Shown piece by piece: positions 25,219 through 34,115 of a stretch of DNA of 64,000 nucleotides (positions are counted from its first letter, which is position 1; the number at the start of each line of letters is the position of its first letter). A model generated the notes under the pieces. That model searched no databases. It was not told the DNA's origin and saw only the letters and a program-made list of their open reading frames with translations. Location of the stretch: assembly GCF_023499255.1 (NCBI RefSeq), contig NZ_CP092183.1:4212501-4276500 (forward strand), given 5' to 3'. The position numbers were made by a program, and so were the translations under genes. This DNA is from Couchioplanes caeruleus (GTDB lineage Bacteria; Actinomycetota; Actinomycetes; Mycobacteriales; Micromonosporaceae).

Positions 25219-26534
25219 GCGCGCAGCGGGAGCTCGACGGCGATCCGGGTCGGTCCGCCGGGCGGGCTGTCGATCGTGAGCCGGCCGTCCACCACGGCCA
25301 CCCGCTGCGCGAGCCCGGACAGGCCGGTGCCGCGGGCCGGGTCGGCGCCGCCCGTACCGTCGTCGGCGACGCTGAGCAGCAGCACGTCCTGCCGCCCGGC
25401 GGCCCGTACGGCCAGCCTGCCGGCGGAGCTGTGCTTGGCCGCGTTGGCCATCAGCTCGGCGGCGCAGAAGTACGCGATGCTCTCGATCGCGGGGGTGGGC
25501 CGGACCGGGATGCTGACGTCCAGCTCGACCGGGATCGCGCGGTCGGCGGCCAGCGCGGCGAGCGCGTCCGCCAGCCCGTTGTCGAGCACCGGCGGGTGGA
25601 TGCCGCGGGCCAGGTTGCGCAGCTCGGCCAGCGCGTCCTTGGCGCCCTGCAGCGCGGCGTCGACCAGCTCGCGGGCGGCGGCGGCGTCCGGGACCACGCC
25701 CCGGTCGCCGAGCTTCTCCCGGGCCATGCCGAGGTGCAGGGCGAGCGTGGCGAGGCGGATCTGCGCGCCGTCGTGCAGGTCGCGTTCGAGCCGCCGCAGC
25801 CGGGCGGCGGAGTCGTCCACCGCCTGCGCCCGGCTCAGCTCGAGGTCGTGCACCCGCTGGGCCAGCCGTCCCGGCCCGAGCAGCATCCGGATCAGCCGGG
25901 CGTCGGCGGCCGTGACCGCCCGGGTGACCCACGGGGCGGCCAGCAGCATCGCCGCGCCCGCCGCGGCCGCGGCGAACGTGCCGGGCAGGGTCGCGACGCG
26001 GAACGTGCCCTCGCCGAACAACCCGAACGGCGTGTACACCGGCAGCGGGCTCAGCCGGGCTCCCGGCGGATGGTTGCGGAACGCGCCCCACACGAGCGGG
26101 TAGCTCAGGTTGACCAGCCCGCCGACCCAGAAGAACACCGCGTACGCCTCGAGCAGCCCGACCGGCAGCTTGACCACCTGGTACGCCACCACGCGCCACC
26201 CGCCGCCCGCGCGCGGGGCGGGGACCCGTACGCCGAGCAGCCGGGCGGCGATCCCGCGCTGCAGCGAACCCAGCCGCCGCGCCGCCCCCGTGGCCACCAT
26301 GAGCGCGGCCAGCAGTCCCACGCAGACCACGGCGGCGGCCACATCGGCGGGGGAGACGCTGCCCCGCCCGCCGCGGGTCGCGAACCAGCTCAGGTCCACC
26401 GCACCGACGAGGAGCACCACCGGGCTGATCACGGCGAAGGGCAGCCCGGCCAGGCAGAACAGCAGCTCGCGTGCCTGCCGCCGGCTGAACGGCGCCGCGA
26501 TCGCCGCGGCCGGCGTGGTCACCGCAACGCTCAT
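25215..26534 (-). CDS. Sensor histidine kinase (HisKA_3 type)
   Basis: A 439-residue membrane sensor kinase. It has two pairs of hydrophobic helices in the first 230 residues with little extracytoplasmic sequence, suggesting an intramembrane sensor. The HisKA_3 phosphoacceptor motif is LRRLERDLHDGAQIRLATL and the ATPase N-box is AAELMANAAKHS, with GTGLSGLAQRV later. It overlaps the response regulator gene by four bases. Such kinases often sense antibiotics acting on the membrane or cell wall, with the associated ABC exporter. Confidence 0.9.
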   Translation of the reverse strand: MSVAVTTPAAAIAAPFSRRQARELLFCLAGLPFAVISPVVLLVGAVDLSWFATRGGRGSVSPADVAAAVVCVGLLAALMVATGAARRLGSLQRGIAARLLGVRVPAPRAGGGWRVVAYQVVKLPVGLLEAYAVFFWVGGLVNLSYPLVWGAFRNHPPGARLSPLPVYTPFGLFGEGTFRVATLPGTFAAAAAGAAMLLAAPWVTRAVTAADARLIRMLLGPGRLAQRVHDLELSRAQAVDDSAARLRRLERDLHDGAQIRLATLALHLGMAREKLGDRGVVPDAAAARELVDAALQGAKDALAELRNLARGIHPPVLDNGLADALAALAADRAIPVELDVSIPVRPTPAIESIAYFCAAELMANAAKHSSAGRLAVRAAGRQDVLLLSVADDGTGGADPARGTGLSGLAQRVAVVDGRLTIDSPPGGPTRIAVELPLRA

Positions 26535-26563
26535 GCCGCCATCCTCCTCCCTCCGCCGTGCGC

Positions 26564-27346
26564 TCACGCGTCCCGCCGGGCCAGCAACCATCCGCCGGCC
26601 AGCAGGGCCGCCACGGCGTACAGGGCGAGCACGCCGAGTCCGGCCCCCGCGGACAGGAAATCCGGGCACGATGCCGCGCCGGCCCCGCAGGTCACCGGCC
26701 GGGTCGTGCTGAGGGAGTTCTCCACGATCAGGATCGGCATGTACGCCGCCACGCCGTGCGCGAGGATCCCGAAGGCCTGCGCGCCCACGTACACCCCGGC
26801 GACCAGGACCCCGACGGCGGCGGCGCTGTGCCGGACGATGGCGCCCAGGCCCAGGCCGAGCAGCCCGATCATGCAGAAGCCCGCTCCCGTCACCGCGACC
26901 GCCCGGAGCACCCCGGGATCGCCTAGTGCGGGCGCAGCGACGCCCGGGCGCAGCGTGGCCCGTACGGCGAGGAACGCGGTGAACGACGCGGCCTCCCCGG
27001 CGAGCAGCGTCACGGCACCGAACACGGCCGCCTTCGCGAGGAGGACCAGCGGACGCCGCGGAATCACGGCGAGCGTGGCCCGGATGGTGCCCGAGCTGTA
27101 CTCGCCGGTCATGCTCAGCACGCCGAGCACCCCCGTCAGCAGCAGGCCGGGTACGACGCCGGCGAGCGCGTTGTTGGTCACGTCCCCGGACGCGTCGCGC
27201 GTGTTCAGGCCCACGGCGACGCCGATGCCGACGGTCCCGGCGGCCGTGACGAGCAGCGTCCACCAGGTCGAGCGCAGGCTCCGCAGCTTGATCCACTCCA
27301 TCCGGACCGCCTGGGGGAGGCCGTACCGGCCACCCGGCGCGGTCAT
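26564..27346 (-). CDS. ABC-2-type permease
   Basis: A 260-residue membrane protein with six hydrophobic segments. It starts with the amphipathic MEWIKLRSLRSTWWTLL element and contains GEYSSGTIRATLAVIPRR, both hallmarks of bacitracin/lantibiotic-exporter-like ABC-2 permeases. It overlaps its ATPase gene by four bases. The substrate is unknown. Confidence 0.88.
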   Translation of the reverse strand: MTAPGGRYGLPQAVRMEWIKLRSLRSTWWTLLVTAAGTVGIGVAVGLNTRDASGDVTNNALAGVVPGLLLTGVLGVLSMTGEYSSGTIRATLAVIPRRPLVLLAKAAVFGAVTLLAGEAASFTAFLAVRATLRPGVAAPALGDPGVLRAVAVTGAGFCMIGLLGLGLGAIVRHSAAAVGVLVAGVYVGAQAFGILAHGVAAYMPILIVENSLSTTRPVTCGAGAASCPDFLSAGAGLGVLALYAVAALLAGGWLLARRDA

Positions 27347-28077
27347 GACGCCGCCTCCGTCGCCGGGTTCGCGCGGTAGTCGGCCGTCGCGCCGGTGAGC
27401 CGGAAGAACGCGTCCTCCAGCGACTCCGACCCGGCGGACATCCCGGCGACCGTCGTGTCCGCGAGCAACCGCCCCCGGCCGATCACCACCAGCCGCTCGG
27501 CGGTCAGCGCCATCTCGGCGATCAGGTGGCTGGACACGAACACCGTACGGCCCTGCGCGGCCAGCGACCGCAGCAGCTCGCGGATCCAGCGGACCCCTTC
27601 CGGATCCAGCCCGTTGACCGGCTCGTCGAGCAGCAGCACCGCCGGATCGCCGAGCAGCGCCGCGGCGACGCCCAGGCGCTGCCCCATGCCGAGGGAGAAC
27701 GTGCCGGCCCGGCGCCCGGCCGCGCCGGACAGGCCGACCAGGTCGAGCACCTCGTCCACCCGGGCCCGGGGGATCGCGTTGCCGGCGGCGAGCGCGGCCA
27801 GGTGACTGCGGGCGCTGCGGCCCGGGTGGGCCTTCGCCTCGAGCAGCGCGCCGACCTCGCGCAGCGGCCAGCGCAGCTCGCGGTAGCGGCGGCCGCCGAT
27901 CCGCGCCTCGCCGGCGTCCGGCCGGTCCAGCCCCAGGATCAGCCGCATCGTGGTGGACTTGCCCGACCCGTTGGGGCCGAGGAAGCCGGTGACGCTGCCG
28001 GGCCGTACCTCGAAGCTGAGCGCGTCGACCGCGACCGTGCGTCCGTACCGTCTGGTGAGATTGCGGGCCTCGATCAC
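27343..28077 (-). CDS. ABC transporter ATPase (BcrA-like)
   Basis: A 244-residue nucleotide-binding subunit. Walker A is GPNGSGKST, the signature is FSLGMGQRLGVAA, and Walker B is VLLLDEPVNGLDP. These are the features of BcrA-like ATPases of peptide-antibiotic exporters. It is the first gene of a four-gene operon ATPase - permease - kinase - regulator. Confidence 0.92.
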   Translation of the reverse strand: MIEARNLTRRYGRTVAVDALSFEVRPGSVTGFLGPNGSGKSTTMRLILGLDRPDAGEARIGGRRYRELRWPLREVGALLEAKAHPGRSARSHLAALAAGNAIPRARVDEVLDLVGLSGAAGRRAGTFSLGMGQRLGVAAALLGDPAVLLLDEPVNGLDPEGVRWIRELLRSLAAQGRTVFVSSHLIAEMALTAERLVVIGRGRLLADTTVAGMSAGSESLEDAFFRLTGATADYRANPATEAAS

Positions 28078-28085
28078 CCGTACTC

Positions 28086-28109
28086 CTTCCGTCGTCGTGC
28101 CTACGGAAG
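28086..28109. promoter_or_regulatory. Inverted repeat before the ABC/two-component operon
   Basis: CTTCCGT and ACGGAAG are separated by ten bases, directly upstream of the ATPase start. A symmetrical site here is a candidate binding site for the operon's own response regulator. Confidence 0.4.
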
Positions 28110-28162
28110 ATGACGCTAGGGACGCGGGGGGCCGGCCGGGATCCGGCTGACGGCAGTCTTCT

Positions 28163-28182
28163 CCTGGGGGTTTTCCCCCAGG
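28163..28182 (-). terminator. Hairpin after the DedA gene
   Basis: CCTGGGGG-TTTT-CCCCCAGG, a perfect 8-bp stem with a 4-base loop, 20 bases beyond the stop of the DedA gene and before the ABC operon. It has no long U-tract. Confidence 0.55.
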
Positions 28183-28201
28183 GACGGCCGGGCGGGTCCG
28201 C

Positions 28202-28876
28202 TCAGGGCTGGGCGAGGACCGACGGGCGCCGCGGCGCGTGCACGCGGGGCACGGTGACCTGCCGGCGGCCGGTGAACGCGCGCCGCACCAGCCGGGCGGC
28301 GAACGGAACCGCGCCCAGGCAGGTCGCCCCGACCGCGGTCAGCAGCAGCGCGACGCCGCCGGAGGAGCCCGCGCCCGCGGTGGCCGCGCCGACGCCGGCG
28401 AACGCGCCGACCCACACGGTCGTGCCCAGCGCCGACCAGCCCACGAACCGGCGGAACGGCATCCGTACCGTGCCGGCCACGATCGGCACCACGGCGTGGA
28501 TCACCGCCACGAACCGTACGGCCGCCAGCGCCGGGCCGCCGTGGGTGCTCAGGTACGTCTCCGCCCGGTCGAACCGCTCGGCGCCGATGCGGCGGCCCAG
28601 CCGCGTGCCGCGCAGCCGGGGGCCGAACGCGCGGCCCACCGCGTACCCGAGGATCTGACCGCTGAGGGCGCCCGCCGTGCCGACCGTGACCACCAGGGCG
28701 AAGCCGGCCGGGCCGCCGGGCAGCGCGCCGGCCAGCATGACCACCGACTCGCCGGGGATGAGCAGGCCCAACAGGAACGTCATCTCGACGGCGCTGGACA
28801 GGAACGTGAACAGCAGAACGGCGGTCTCGTTCAGGGTGGTCAGCCAGTGGACGAAGGCGTTCGCGGCGTTCAGCAT
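28202..28876 (-). CDS. DedA-family membrane protein
   Basis: A 224-residue integral membrane protein of the DedA/VTT family, with re-entrant and transmembrane helices. Recognisable parts are FLSSAVEMTFLLGLLIPGES, GALSGQILGYAVGRAFGPRL, and the conserved RFVAVIHAVVPIVAGTVRM. DedA proteins act in lipid-carrier or phospholipid flipping and envelope homeostasis. It is monocistronic. Confidence 0.88.
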   Translation of the reverse strand: MLNAANAFVHWLTTLNETAVLLFTFLSSAVEMTFLLGLLIPGESVVMLAGALPGGPAGFALVVTVGTAGALSGQILGYAVGRAFGPRLRGTRLGRRIGAERFDRAETYLSTHGGPALAAVRFVAVIHAVVPIVAGTVRMPFRRFVGWSALGTTVWVGAFAGVGAATAGAGSSGGVALLLTAVGATCLGAVPFAARLVRRAFTGRRQVTVPRVHAPRRPSVLAQP

Positions 28877-28992
28877 GTGCTCAGCCTCGTCGCCGCGCCA
28901 CCGCTGCGGCTATCGGGTTTTCCCATGGCATCCTCCTGACGCGTCCCCTACGGGTAGCTAGACGCGCCGGAGGCGGATCCGGTTTTCCCGCG

Positions 28993-30288
28993 CTACAGCT
29001 CCCGGCCCGTCGCGGCGATCAGCGCCTCGTCGTCGGCGAGGTCCGGGGCGAGCAGAGCCACCACGTCGCGCACCGACCCGGCGCGCTCCAGATACGGTCC
29101 GGCGCCCGCGTCCTGCACGGGGGCGCCGGCGCCGCGCAGGTGGGCGATCCAGGCGGCCAGGATGCGGACGGCCCCGGCGGGCATGCGCCCGGCGGCCCGT
29201 TCCGCGCGCAGCACGGGCAGCACCCGGATCGGCAGCTTCTGCGAGCCGTCCGCGGCGATCTGGGCGAGCGTGTGCCGGATCCTCGGGTTGGCGAACCGGT
29301 CCAGCAGGGCCTCCCGGTACGCGTCCACCTCGGCGGCCGGCAGCGGTACCTGCTGCGATGCCTCGTCCCACCACTGCACCAGCCAGCCGCGGCAGACCGG
29401 GTCGGCGACCGCCTCGGCGATGGTCTCGTGGCCGCGGGCGCTCCCCGCGTACGCCAGCAGGCTGTGCCCGCCGTTGAGCAGCAGCAGCTTGCGGGTCTCG
29501 TGCGGGTGGACGTCGTCGACGAAGCGCGCGCCGGCGCCGTCCCAGGCGGGCCGGCCGGCCGGGAACGCGCCGCTGAGCACCCATTCGGTGAACGGTTCGG
29601 TGACCACCGGGGCCGCGTCCGCCCAGCCGGTCCGGTCGGCGACGGCCCGGACGTCGTCGGCGGTGGTGCGCGGCGTGATGCGGTCCACCATGGTCGTCAC
29701 GAACGACACGTGCTCGCCGACCCATCCGGCCAGCTCCGGGTCCGCCGCGGCGGCCAGGCCGGTGACGACCCGCCGGGTGACCTCGCCGTTGCCGGGCAGG
29801 TTGTCGCAGGAGACCACGGCGAGCGGGCCGGCGCCGGCGGCCCGCCGGGTGGCCAGGCCGGCGACGAGGCGGCCGGGGACCGTGCCGATGCCGCCGCCCT
29901 CCCGGAGGGCTGCCAGGTCGGCGCGGACGTCCGGGTGGTCCAGGTCGATCGCGCCGCCGGGATTCCGCCGGTACGCCGCCTCCGTGACGGTCAGCGTGAC
30001 GACGGCGACCTGGGGCCGGGCGAGGTAGTCGAGCCAGGAGGTGAGGTCGGTGCCGGGGTGGGCCGCGACGACGGCCCGCTGCACCGACATCTCGTCGTGT
30101 TCCGGCCCCCGCACGACGAGCGTGTACCGCCCGTCCTGCGCGTTGAGCCGGTCGGCGAGCTCGCGGGAGCGGCCGGTGAAGGCGGCGATGCCCCACTGCT
30201 CGGCGTCCGGTGCGGCGCCGGTGTACCAGGCCTGGTGGGCGCGGAAGAAGCCGCCCAGTCCGAGGTGGACGATCCGTACGGGCCTCAC
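28993..30288 (-). CDS. uxuB: Fructuronate/tagaturonate reductase (mannitol dehydrogenase family)
   Basis: A 431-residue long-chain polyol dehydrogenase family member. The NAD-binding start is IVHLGLGGFFRAHQAWY, and the catalytic KxxxxNxxH motif is KLLLLNGGH. Its GTG overlaps the stop of the uxaC gene (GTGA), so the enzyme very probably reduces the UxaC product. From glucuronate that gives fructuronate to D-mannonate (UxuB); from galacturonate, tagaturonate to D-altronate (UxaB). Sequence alone does not separate these, nor strictly exclude mannitol or arabinitol dehydrogenase. The beta-glucuronidase in the same regulon favours the glucuronate branch. Confidence 0.8.
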   Translation of the reverse strand: MRPVRIVHLGLGGFFRAHQAWYTGAAPDAEQWGIAAFTGRSRELADRLNAQDGRYTLVVRGPEHDEMSVQRAVVAAHPGTDLTSWLDYLARPQVAVVTLTVTEAAYRRNPGGAIDLDHPDVRADLAALREGGGIGTVPGRLVAGLATRRAAGAGPLAVVSCDNLPGNGEVTRRVVTGLAAAADPELAGWVGEHVSFVTTMVDRITPRTTADDVRAVADRTGWADAAPVVTEPFTEWVLSGAFPAGRPAWDGAGARFVDDVHPHETRKLLLLNGGHSLLAYAGSARGHETIAEAVADPVCRGWLVQWWDEASQQVPLPAAEVDAYREALLDRFANPRIRHTLAQIAADGSQKLPIRVLPVLRAERAAGRMPAGAVRILAAWIAHLRGAGAPVQDAGAGPYLERAGSVRDVVALLAPDLADDEALIAATGREL

Positions 30289-31682
30289 AGCTTGAACACC
30301 GCCCGCGGCTGGTCGACGACCAGGGTGGTGATCGTGTCCAGGGCCTCGTCCTCGTCGAGGCGGTGCGCGGCCACGAGCTCGGCGAGGAAGCCGGCGTCGA
30401 GGCGGCGGGACATGTCGTGGCGCGCCGGGATGGAACAGAAGGCCCGGGTGTCGTCGATGAACCCGGACAGGCGGCTGAACCCGGCGGTCTCGGTGACGCC
30501 CTGCTGGAAGCGGCGGATCTCCGAGGGGTTGTCGAGGAACCACCAGGGCGCGCCGGCGTACACGGCGGGGTAGAAGCCGGCCAGCGGCGCGATCTCCCGG
30601 CTGAACACGTCCGGGTCGACGGTGAACAGCACGAGGTGGAAGCCGGGATGGGTGCCGAAGCGCTGCAGCAGCGGCTGCAGGGCCCGGGTGTACTCGACCG
30701 CCACCGGGATGTCGTGGCCGGTGTCCGGGCCGTACCGGCGCCCGGTGGGCGGATGGTGGTTGCGGTGCACGCCCGGGTGCAGGGTCATCACGAGCCCGTC
30801 GTCGCAGGCCATCCGGGCCATCTCGAACGTCATGTGCCGCCGGAACGCGGTCGCCTCCGCGGCGGTGGCCTGCCCGGCCAGCGCGGCCCGGTAGATGCGT
30901 TCGGCGTCGTGGCGTTCGAGGGGTTCGGTCCCGGCGTCGAGGTGGCCGTGGTCGGTGGAGACGGCGCCGTGGGCGATGAAGTACCGCCGGCGTTCCTCCA
31001 GGGCGGCGAGGTAGCCCGCGTAGTCGCCGGTGTCGCCGCCGAGACCCTTGACGAGCCCGGGCCAGTCGGGCCGGCCGGGTTCGAGGTACCGGTCCGGCCG
31101 GAACGTGGGCGCCACGGTCGTGGCCACGTCCGGATCGGCGCGCAGCGCCTCGTGGGCGGACAGGTCGTCGGCCGGGTCGTCGGTGGTGGCCATGAACTCG
31201 ATCCCGAAACGGCGCAGCAGGGCGCGCGGCTGGTGGCTCGGCTGCCGGAGCTGCTCGGCGATCCGGTCGTACAGCCGGTCGGCGTTGTCGGCGTCCGGCC
31301 GCTCGGTGACGCCGAAGATGCCGGCGAGCTCGCTGTCGAACCAGTACCGCACGGGGGTGCCGCGCAGCAGGTGCCAGTTGGCGCACAGGGCCCGCCAGGC
31401 CGCCCGGGACCGGTCCTCCGGCAGCGGCCCCTCGCCCACACCGAGCACGTCCAGGCCGACGCCGCCGGCGTGCAGCAGGCGGGTCACGTAGTGGTCCGGC
31501 TGGATCAGCAGGGAGGCGGGGTCGGCGAACGGGCGGTCGTCCAGCAGCAGCCGGGGGTCGACGTGCCCGTGCGGCGAGATGATCGGCAAATCCTGCACCG
31601 CGCCGTACAGCCGGCGGGCGATGTCGCGCACGCCGGGTTCGGTGGGCAGCAGCCGATCGGGGTGCACCGTCAGGGAGGCCAT
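30285..31682 (-). CDS. uxaC: Glucuronate/galacturonate isomerase
   Basis: UxaC converts D-glucuronate to D-fructuronate (and D-galacturonate to D-tagaturonate). The 465-residue protein is full length for the family. The metal-binding motif ISPHGHVDP (H38, H40) opens the amidohydrolase-like barrel. Later landmarks are LRRFGIEFMATTDDP, MTLHPGVHRNHHPPTG and PAVYAGAPWWFLDNP. A GGAG element sits just before the ATG. It heads an operon with the reductase and is divergent from the sugar ABC importer, with a symmetrical operator array between them. Confidence 0.95.
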   Translation of the reverse strand: MASLTVHPDRLLPTEPGVRDIARRLYGAVQDLPIISPHGHVDPRLLLDDRPFADPASLLIQPDHYVTRLLHAGGVGLDVLGVGEGPLPEDRSRAAWRALCANWHLLRGTPVRYWFDSELAGIFGVTERPDADNADRLYDRIAEQLRQPSHQPRALLRRFGIEFMATTDDPADDLSAHEALRADPDVATTVAPTFRPDRYLEPGRPDWPGLVKGLGGDTGDYAGYLAALEERRRYFIAHGAVSTDHGHLDAGTEPLERHDAERIYRAALAGQATAAEATAFRRHMTFEMARMACDDGLVMTLHPGVHRNHHPPTGRRYGPDTGHDIPVAVEYTRALQPLLQRFGTHPGFHLVLFTVDPDVFSREIAPLAGFYPAVYAGAPWWFLDNPSEIRRFQQGVTETAGFSRLSGFIDDTRAFCSIPARHDMSRRLDAGFLAELVAAHRLDEDEALDTITTLVVDQPRAVFKL

Positions 31683-31714
31683 GAGCTCCAGCGTCCCGGT
31701 GCGGGCCGGTGCCC

Positions 31715-31738
31715 GGCAAGCAGTTGCCACTTGTTGCC
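31715..31738 (+). promoter_or_regulatory. Composite operator copy 1 (uxaC side)
   Basis: GGCAA (31715-31719), 4 bases, TTGCC (31724-31728), 5 bases, TTGCC (31734-31738). The first two half-sites form a LacI-type palindrome 33 bases before the uxaC ATG; the third is an extra half-site one helical turn away. The same layout recurs ahead of three other genes. Confidence 0.75.
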
Positions 31739-31748
31739 CCGGACGGGA

Positions 31749-31772
31749 GGCAACAAGTGGCAACTCGTTGAT
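31749..31772 (-). promoter_or_regulatory. Composite operator copy 2 (ABC importer side)
   Basis: Mirror image of copy 1: GGCAA (31749-31753), 5 bases, GGCAA (31759-31763), 4 bases, TTGAT (31768-31772, imperfect). The 17-base arms AGTTGCCACTTGTTGCC and GGCAACAAGTGGCAACT are perfect inverted repeats around a 10-base centre. The palindrome side faces the binding-protein gene. Confidence 0.75.
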
Positions 31773-31841
31773 TTGACCGCCGGCGGAGGCGAAATCTGCT
31801 CGTAACGCCGGGCACTGCGGGGCACACCGAGGGAGAAGACG

Positions 31842-33179
31842 ATGAGTCGGAGAAGGATGCGCGCGATCGTGGCGCTGGCCGGAGCCCTGACACTGACCGC
31901 CGGGGTCGCCGCCTGCGGTGACGGCGACGGGGGCGGCGGCGGTGGCGCCGGCAAGACCCTCAACGTGCTGATCGGGGCGAACACCCAGTACCCGCAGGAG
32001 TTCCGGGCGTGGCAGGCGTCGATCAGCGACAAGTTCAAGGCGCAGACCGGGGCGAGCGTGAAGTTCGAGGAGTTCGCCACCGCCAACGACGAGCTGACCA
32101 AGATCCAGACCTCGGTCGTCTCCGGCACCGGCCCCGACGTGTACGCGGTCGGCACCACGCTCACCCCGACCGCGTACTCCACCGGCGCGTTCGTGAAGCT
32201 CGACGACGCGCGGTGGCAGAAGGTCGGCGGCAAGGACAAGTTCGTACCGGCCACGCTCGGCATCTCCGGGCCGGACCAGCAGAACCAGGTCGGCATCCCG
32301 TTCGTGAGCCGGCCGTTCGTCATGGTGTACAACACCGAGCTGCTCAAGGCGGCCGGCATCAGCAAGCCCGCGACCACGTGGGACGAGCTGCGCCGGCACG
32401 CCGAGCAGCTGACCAAGGGCGACCAGTACGGCCTCGCGGTCGCGTACAAGGACAACTTCGACCCGTGGAAGTTCGTCTGGGGCATGTCGGTGCAGGCGGG
32501 CAACCCGCTCGTGGACGGCAAGACCGCCCGGATCCAGGACCCGATCGTCAAGCAGGCGTACCAGACGTACTTCGGCTGGCTGACCACCGACAAGGTGGTC
32601 GACCCCGCGGCGATCGGCTGGACCAACGCGCAGGCCATCGCGGCGTTCGCCGAGGGCAAGACGGGCTACATGGCGCTCACCTCGACGACGGCCGCGAAGG
32701 CCCTCGACGCCGGCAAGGTCAAGGGCAAGTGGTCGTTCGCGCTGCTGCCGACGGTGCCGCCCGGCGCCACCGCCCGGCCCGCGAACGGCGTGGAGGCGGC
32801 CAGCATCCTGTCCGGCGACAACGTCCTGGTCGCCGACTACTCGAAGAATCAGGATCTCGCGTTCCAGTTCGTCAAGCTGATCACGGACCAGGACGCGCAG
32901 CTCGACTACTACAAGGCGGTCGGGAACCTGCCCGCCAACGCCGCGGCGCTGAGCACCCTGCAGTCCGATCAGAAGCTCGCGCCGGTGGCCCAGGCCGCGC
33001 AGAAGTCGGTGGCGACCCCGTTCACCGGCGCGTGGGCGGACATCCAGCTCGCCATGACCAACGTGGTGGTGCAGTCGATCCCCGACCTGGCGAAGGGCTC
33101 GGTCGGCGACGCGCAGCTGGACGGCCGGCTCGCGGACGCGCAGAAGGCCGCCCAGTCCGCGCTCGACCGGGCGAAGTAG
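31842..33179 (+). CDS. Sugar-binding lipoprotein of ABC importer
   Basis: A 445-residue family-1 solute-binding protein. The lipoprotein signal ends in the lipobox VAAC (Cys25), followed by a Gly-rich linker. The mature part carries TVNVL-like first strands, the family segment FEEFATANDELTKIQTSVVS, and GTGPDVYAVG. It begins a seven-gene operon of importer and catabolic genes, divergent from uxaC and under the shared composite operators. The likely substrate is a uronic acid, uronide oligosaccharide or related sugar, inferred from context. Confidence 0.88.
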   Translation: MSRRRMRAIVALAGALTLTAGVAACGDGDGGGGGGAGKTLNVLIGANTQYPQEFRAWQASISDKFKAQTGASVKFEEFATANDELTKIQTSVVSGTGPDVYAVGTTLTPTAYSTGAFVKLDDARWQKVGGKDKFVPATLGISGPDQQNQVGIPFVSRPFVMVYNTELLKAAGISKPATTWDELRRHAEQLTKGDQYGLAVAYKDNFDPWKFVWGMSVQAGNPLVDGKTARIQDPIVKQAYQTYFGWLTTDKVVDPAAIGWTNAQAIAAFAEGKTGYMALTSTTAAKALDAGKVKGKWSFALLPTVPPGATARPANGVEAASILSGDNVLVADYSKNQDLAFQFVKLITDQDAQLDYYKAVGNLPANAAALSTLQSDQKLAPVAQAAQKSVATPFTGAWADIQLAMTNVVVQSIPDLAKGSVGDAQLDGRLADAQKAAQSALDRAK

Positions 33180-33191
33180 GAAGCCGCGGCC

Positions 33192-34115
33192 ATGACCGAC
33201 GACAGCACGGCACGCGGGCGGCACCGCCGCGGCGTGACCGCACGACAGCGCCCGCTGTGGCTGCTGGCCCCCGGCGGGGTGCTGATGATGCTGATCATCG
33301 TCGTCCCGCTGCTGCTCGCCTTCTACATCTCGCTCATCGACCTCGACCAGTACACGCTGCGGCGCTGGCTGGACGCGCCGTTCACCGGGCTGAGCAACTT
33401 CACCGAGGCGTTCGGCTCCGGGCTGCCGCACTCGATCTGGATCAGCGTCTCGTTCGCGGTGATCGCCACCGCCGCCACCGTCCCGTTCGGCATCGCCGCC
33501 GCCGTCGCCACCCAGAACGCCTACCGGGGGCGGGGGCTGGTCCGCGCGGTGTTCCTGATCCCGTACGTGCTGCCGTCGTTCGTCGTGGCCACCGTGTGGC
33601 GCACCATGCTGCAGCCCGACGGCATCGTCAACACCGTGCTGGCGAAGGCGGGCGTGGACGGCGGGCTGTGGCTGAGCGGGCCGAAGTCGTACTGGACGCT
33701 CGTGCTGGTGGAGATCTGGGCGGCCTGGCCGTTCATCTACCTGATGGCGCTGGCCGGGCTGCAGAGCGTCGACCACGAGGTGTACGAGGCCTCCGCGATC
33801 GACGGCGCCGGGTGGTGGCCCAAGCTGACCCGGGTGGTGCTGCCGTACCTGCGCGGGCCGGTCCTGCTGGCGTGCCTGCTGGCCACGCTCAACCACATCA
33901 ACAACTTCACCCTGCCGTACGTGCTGTTCGGGGCGCCCGCCCCGGACGACGTCAACGTGATGCCGATGATCGTCTACGTGACCAGCTTCCAGGGCCTGCG
34001 CTTCGGGCTCAGCGCGGCGATGGCGATCGTGTCGCTGCTGCTCGTCGCCATCCCCCTGTTCGCCTATCTGCGTGCGCTCCGGCTGGACGTGCACGAGGAC
34101 GGAGACCGGACATGA
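33192..34115 (+). CDS. Sugar ABC importer permease (MalF type)
   Basis: A 307-residue permease with six helices. The EAA loop reads VYEASAIDGAGWWPKLTRV followed by VLPYLRGP. It lies 12 bases after the binding-protein gene and overlaps the next permease by four bases. Together they form the membrane channel of the importer; the ATPase is absent and presumably shared. Confidence 0.9.
   Translation: MTDDSTARGRHRRGVTARQRPLWLLAPGGVLMMLIIVVPLLLAFYISLIDLDQYTLRRWLDAPFTGLSNFTEAFGSGLPHSIWISVSFAVIATAATVPFGIAAAVATQNAYRGRGLVRAVFLIPYVLPSFVVATVWRTMLQPDGIVNTVLAKAGVDGGLWLSGPKSYWTLVLVEIWAAWPFIYLMALAGLQSVDHEVYEASAIDGAGWWPKLTRVVLPYLRGPVLLACLLATLNHINNFTLPYVLFGAPAPDDVNVMPMIVYVTSFQGLRFGLSAAMAIVSLLLVAIPLFAYLRALRLDVHEDGDRT

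Noticed and set aside
31683..34094. Upstream extension of the uxaC frame by some 800 codons
   Set aside because: It runs antisense through the binding-protein and permease genes and across the operator region; the ATG at 31682 has a ribosome-binding site and a normal N-terminus.
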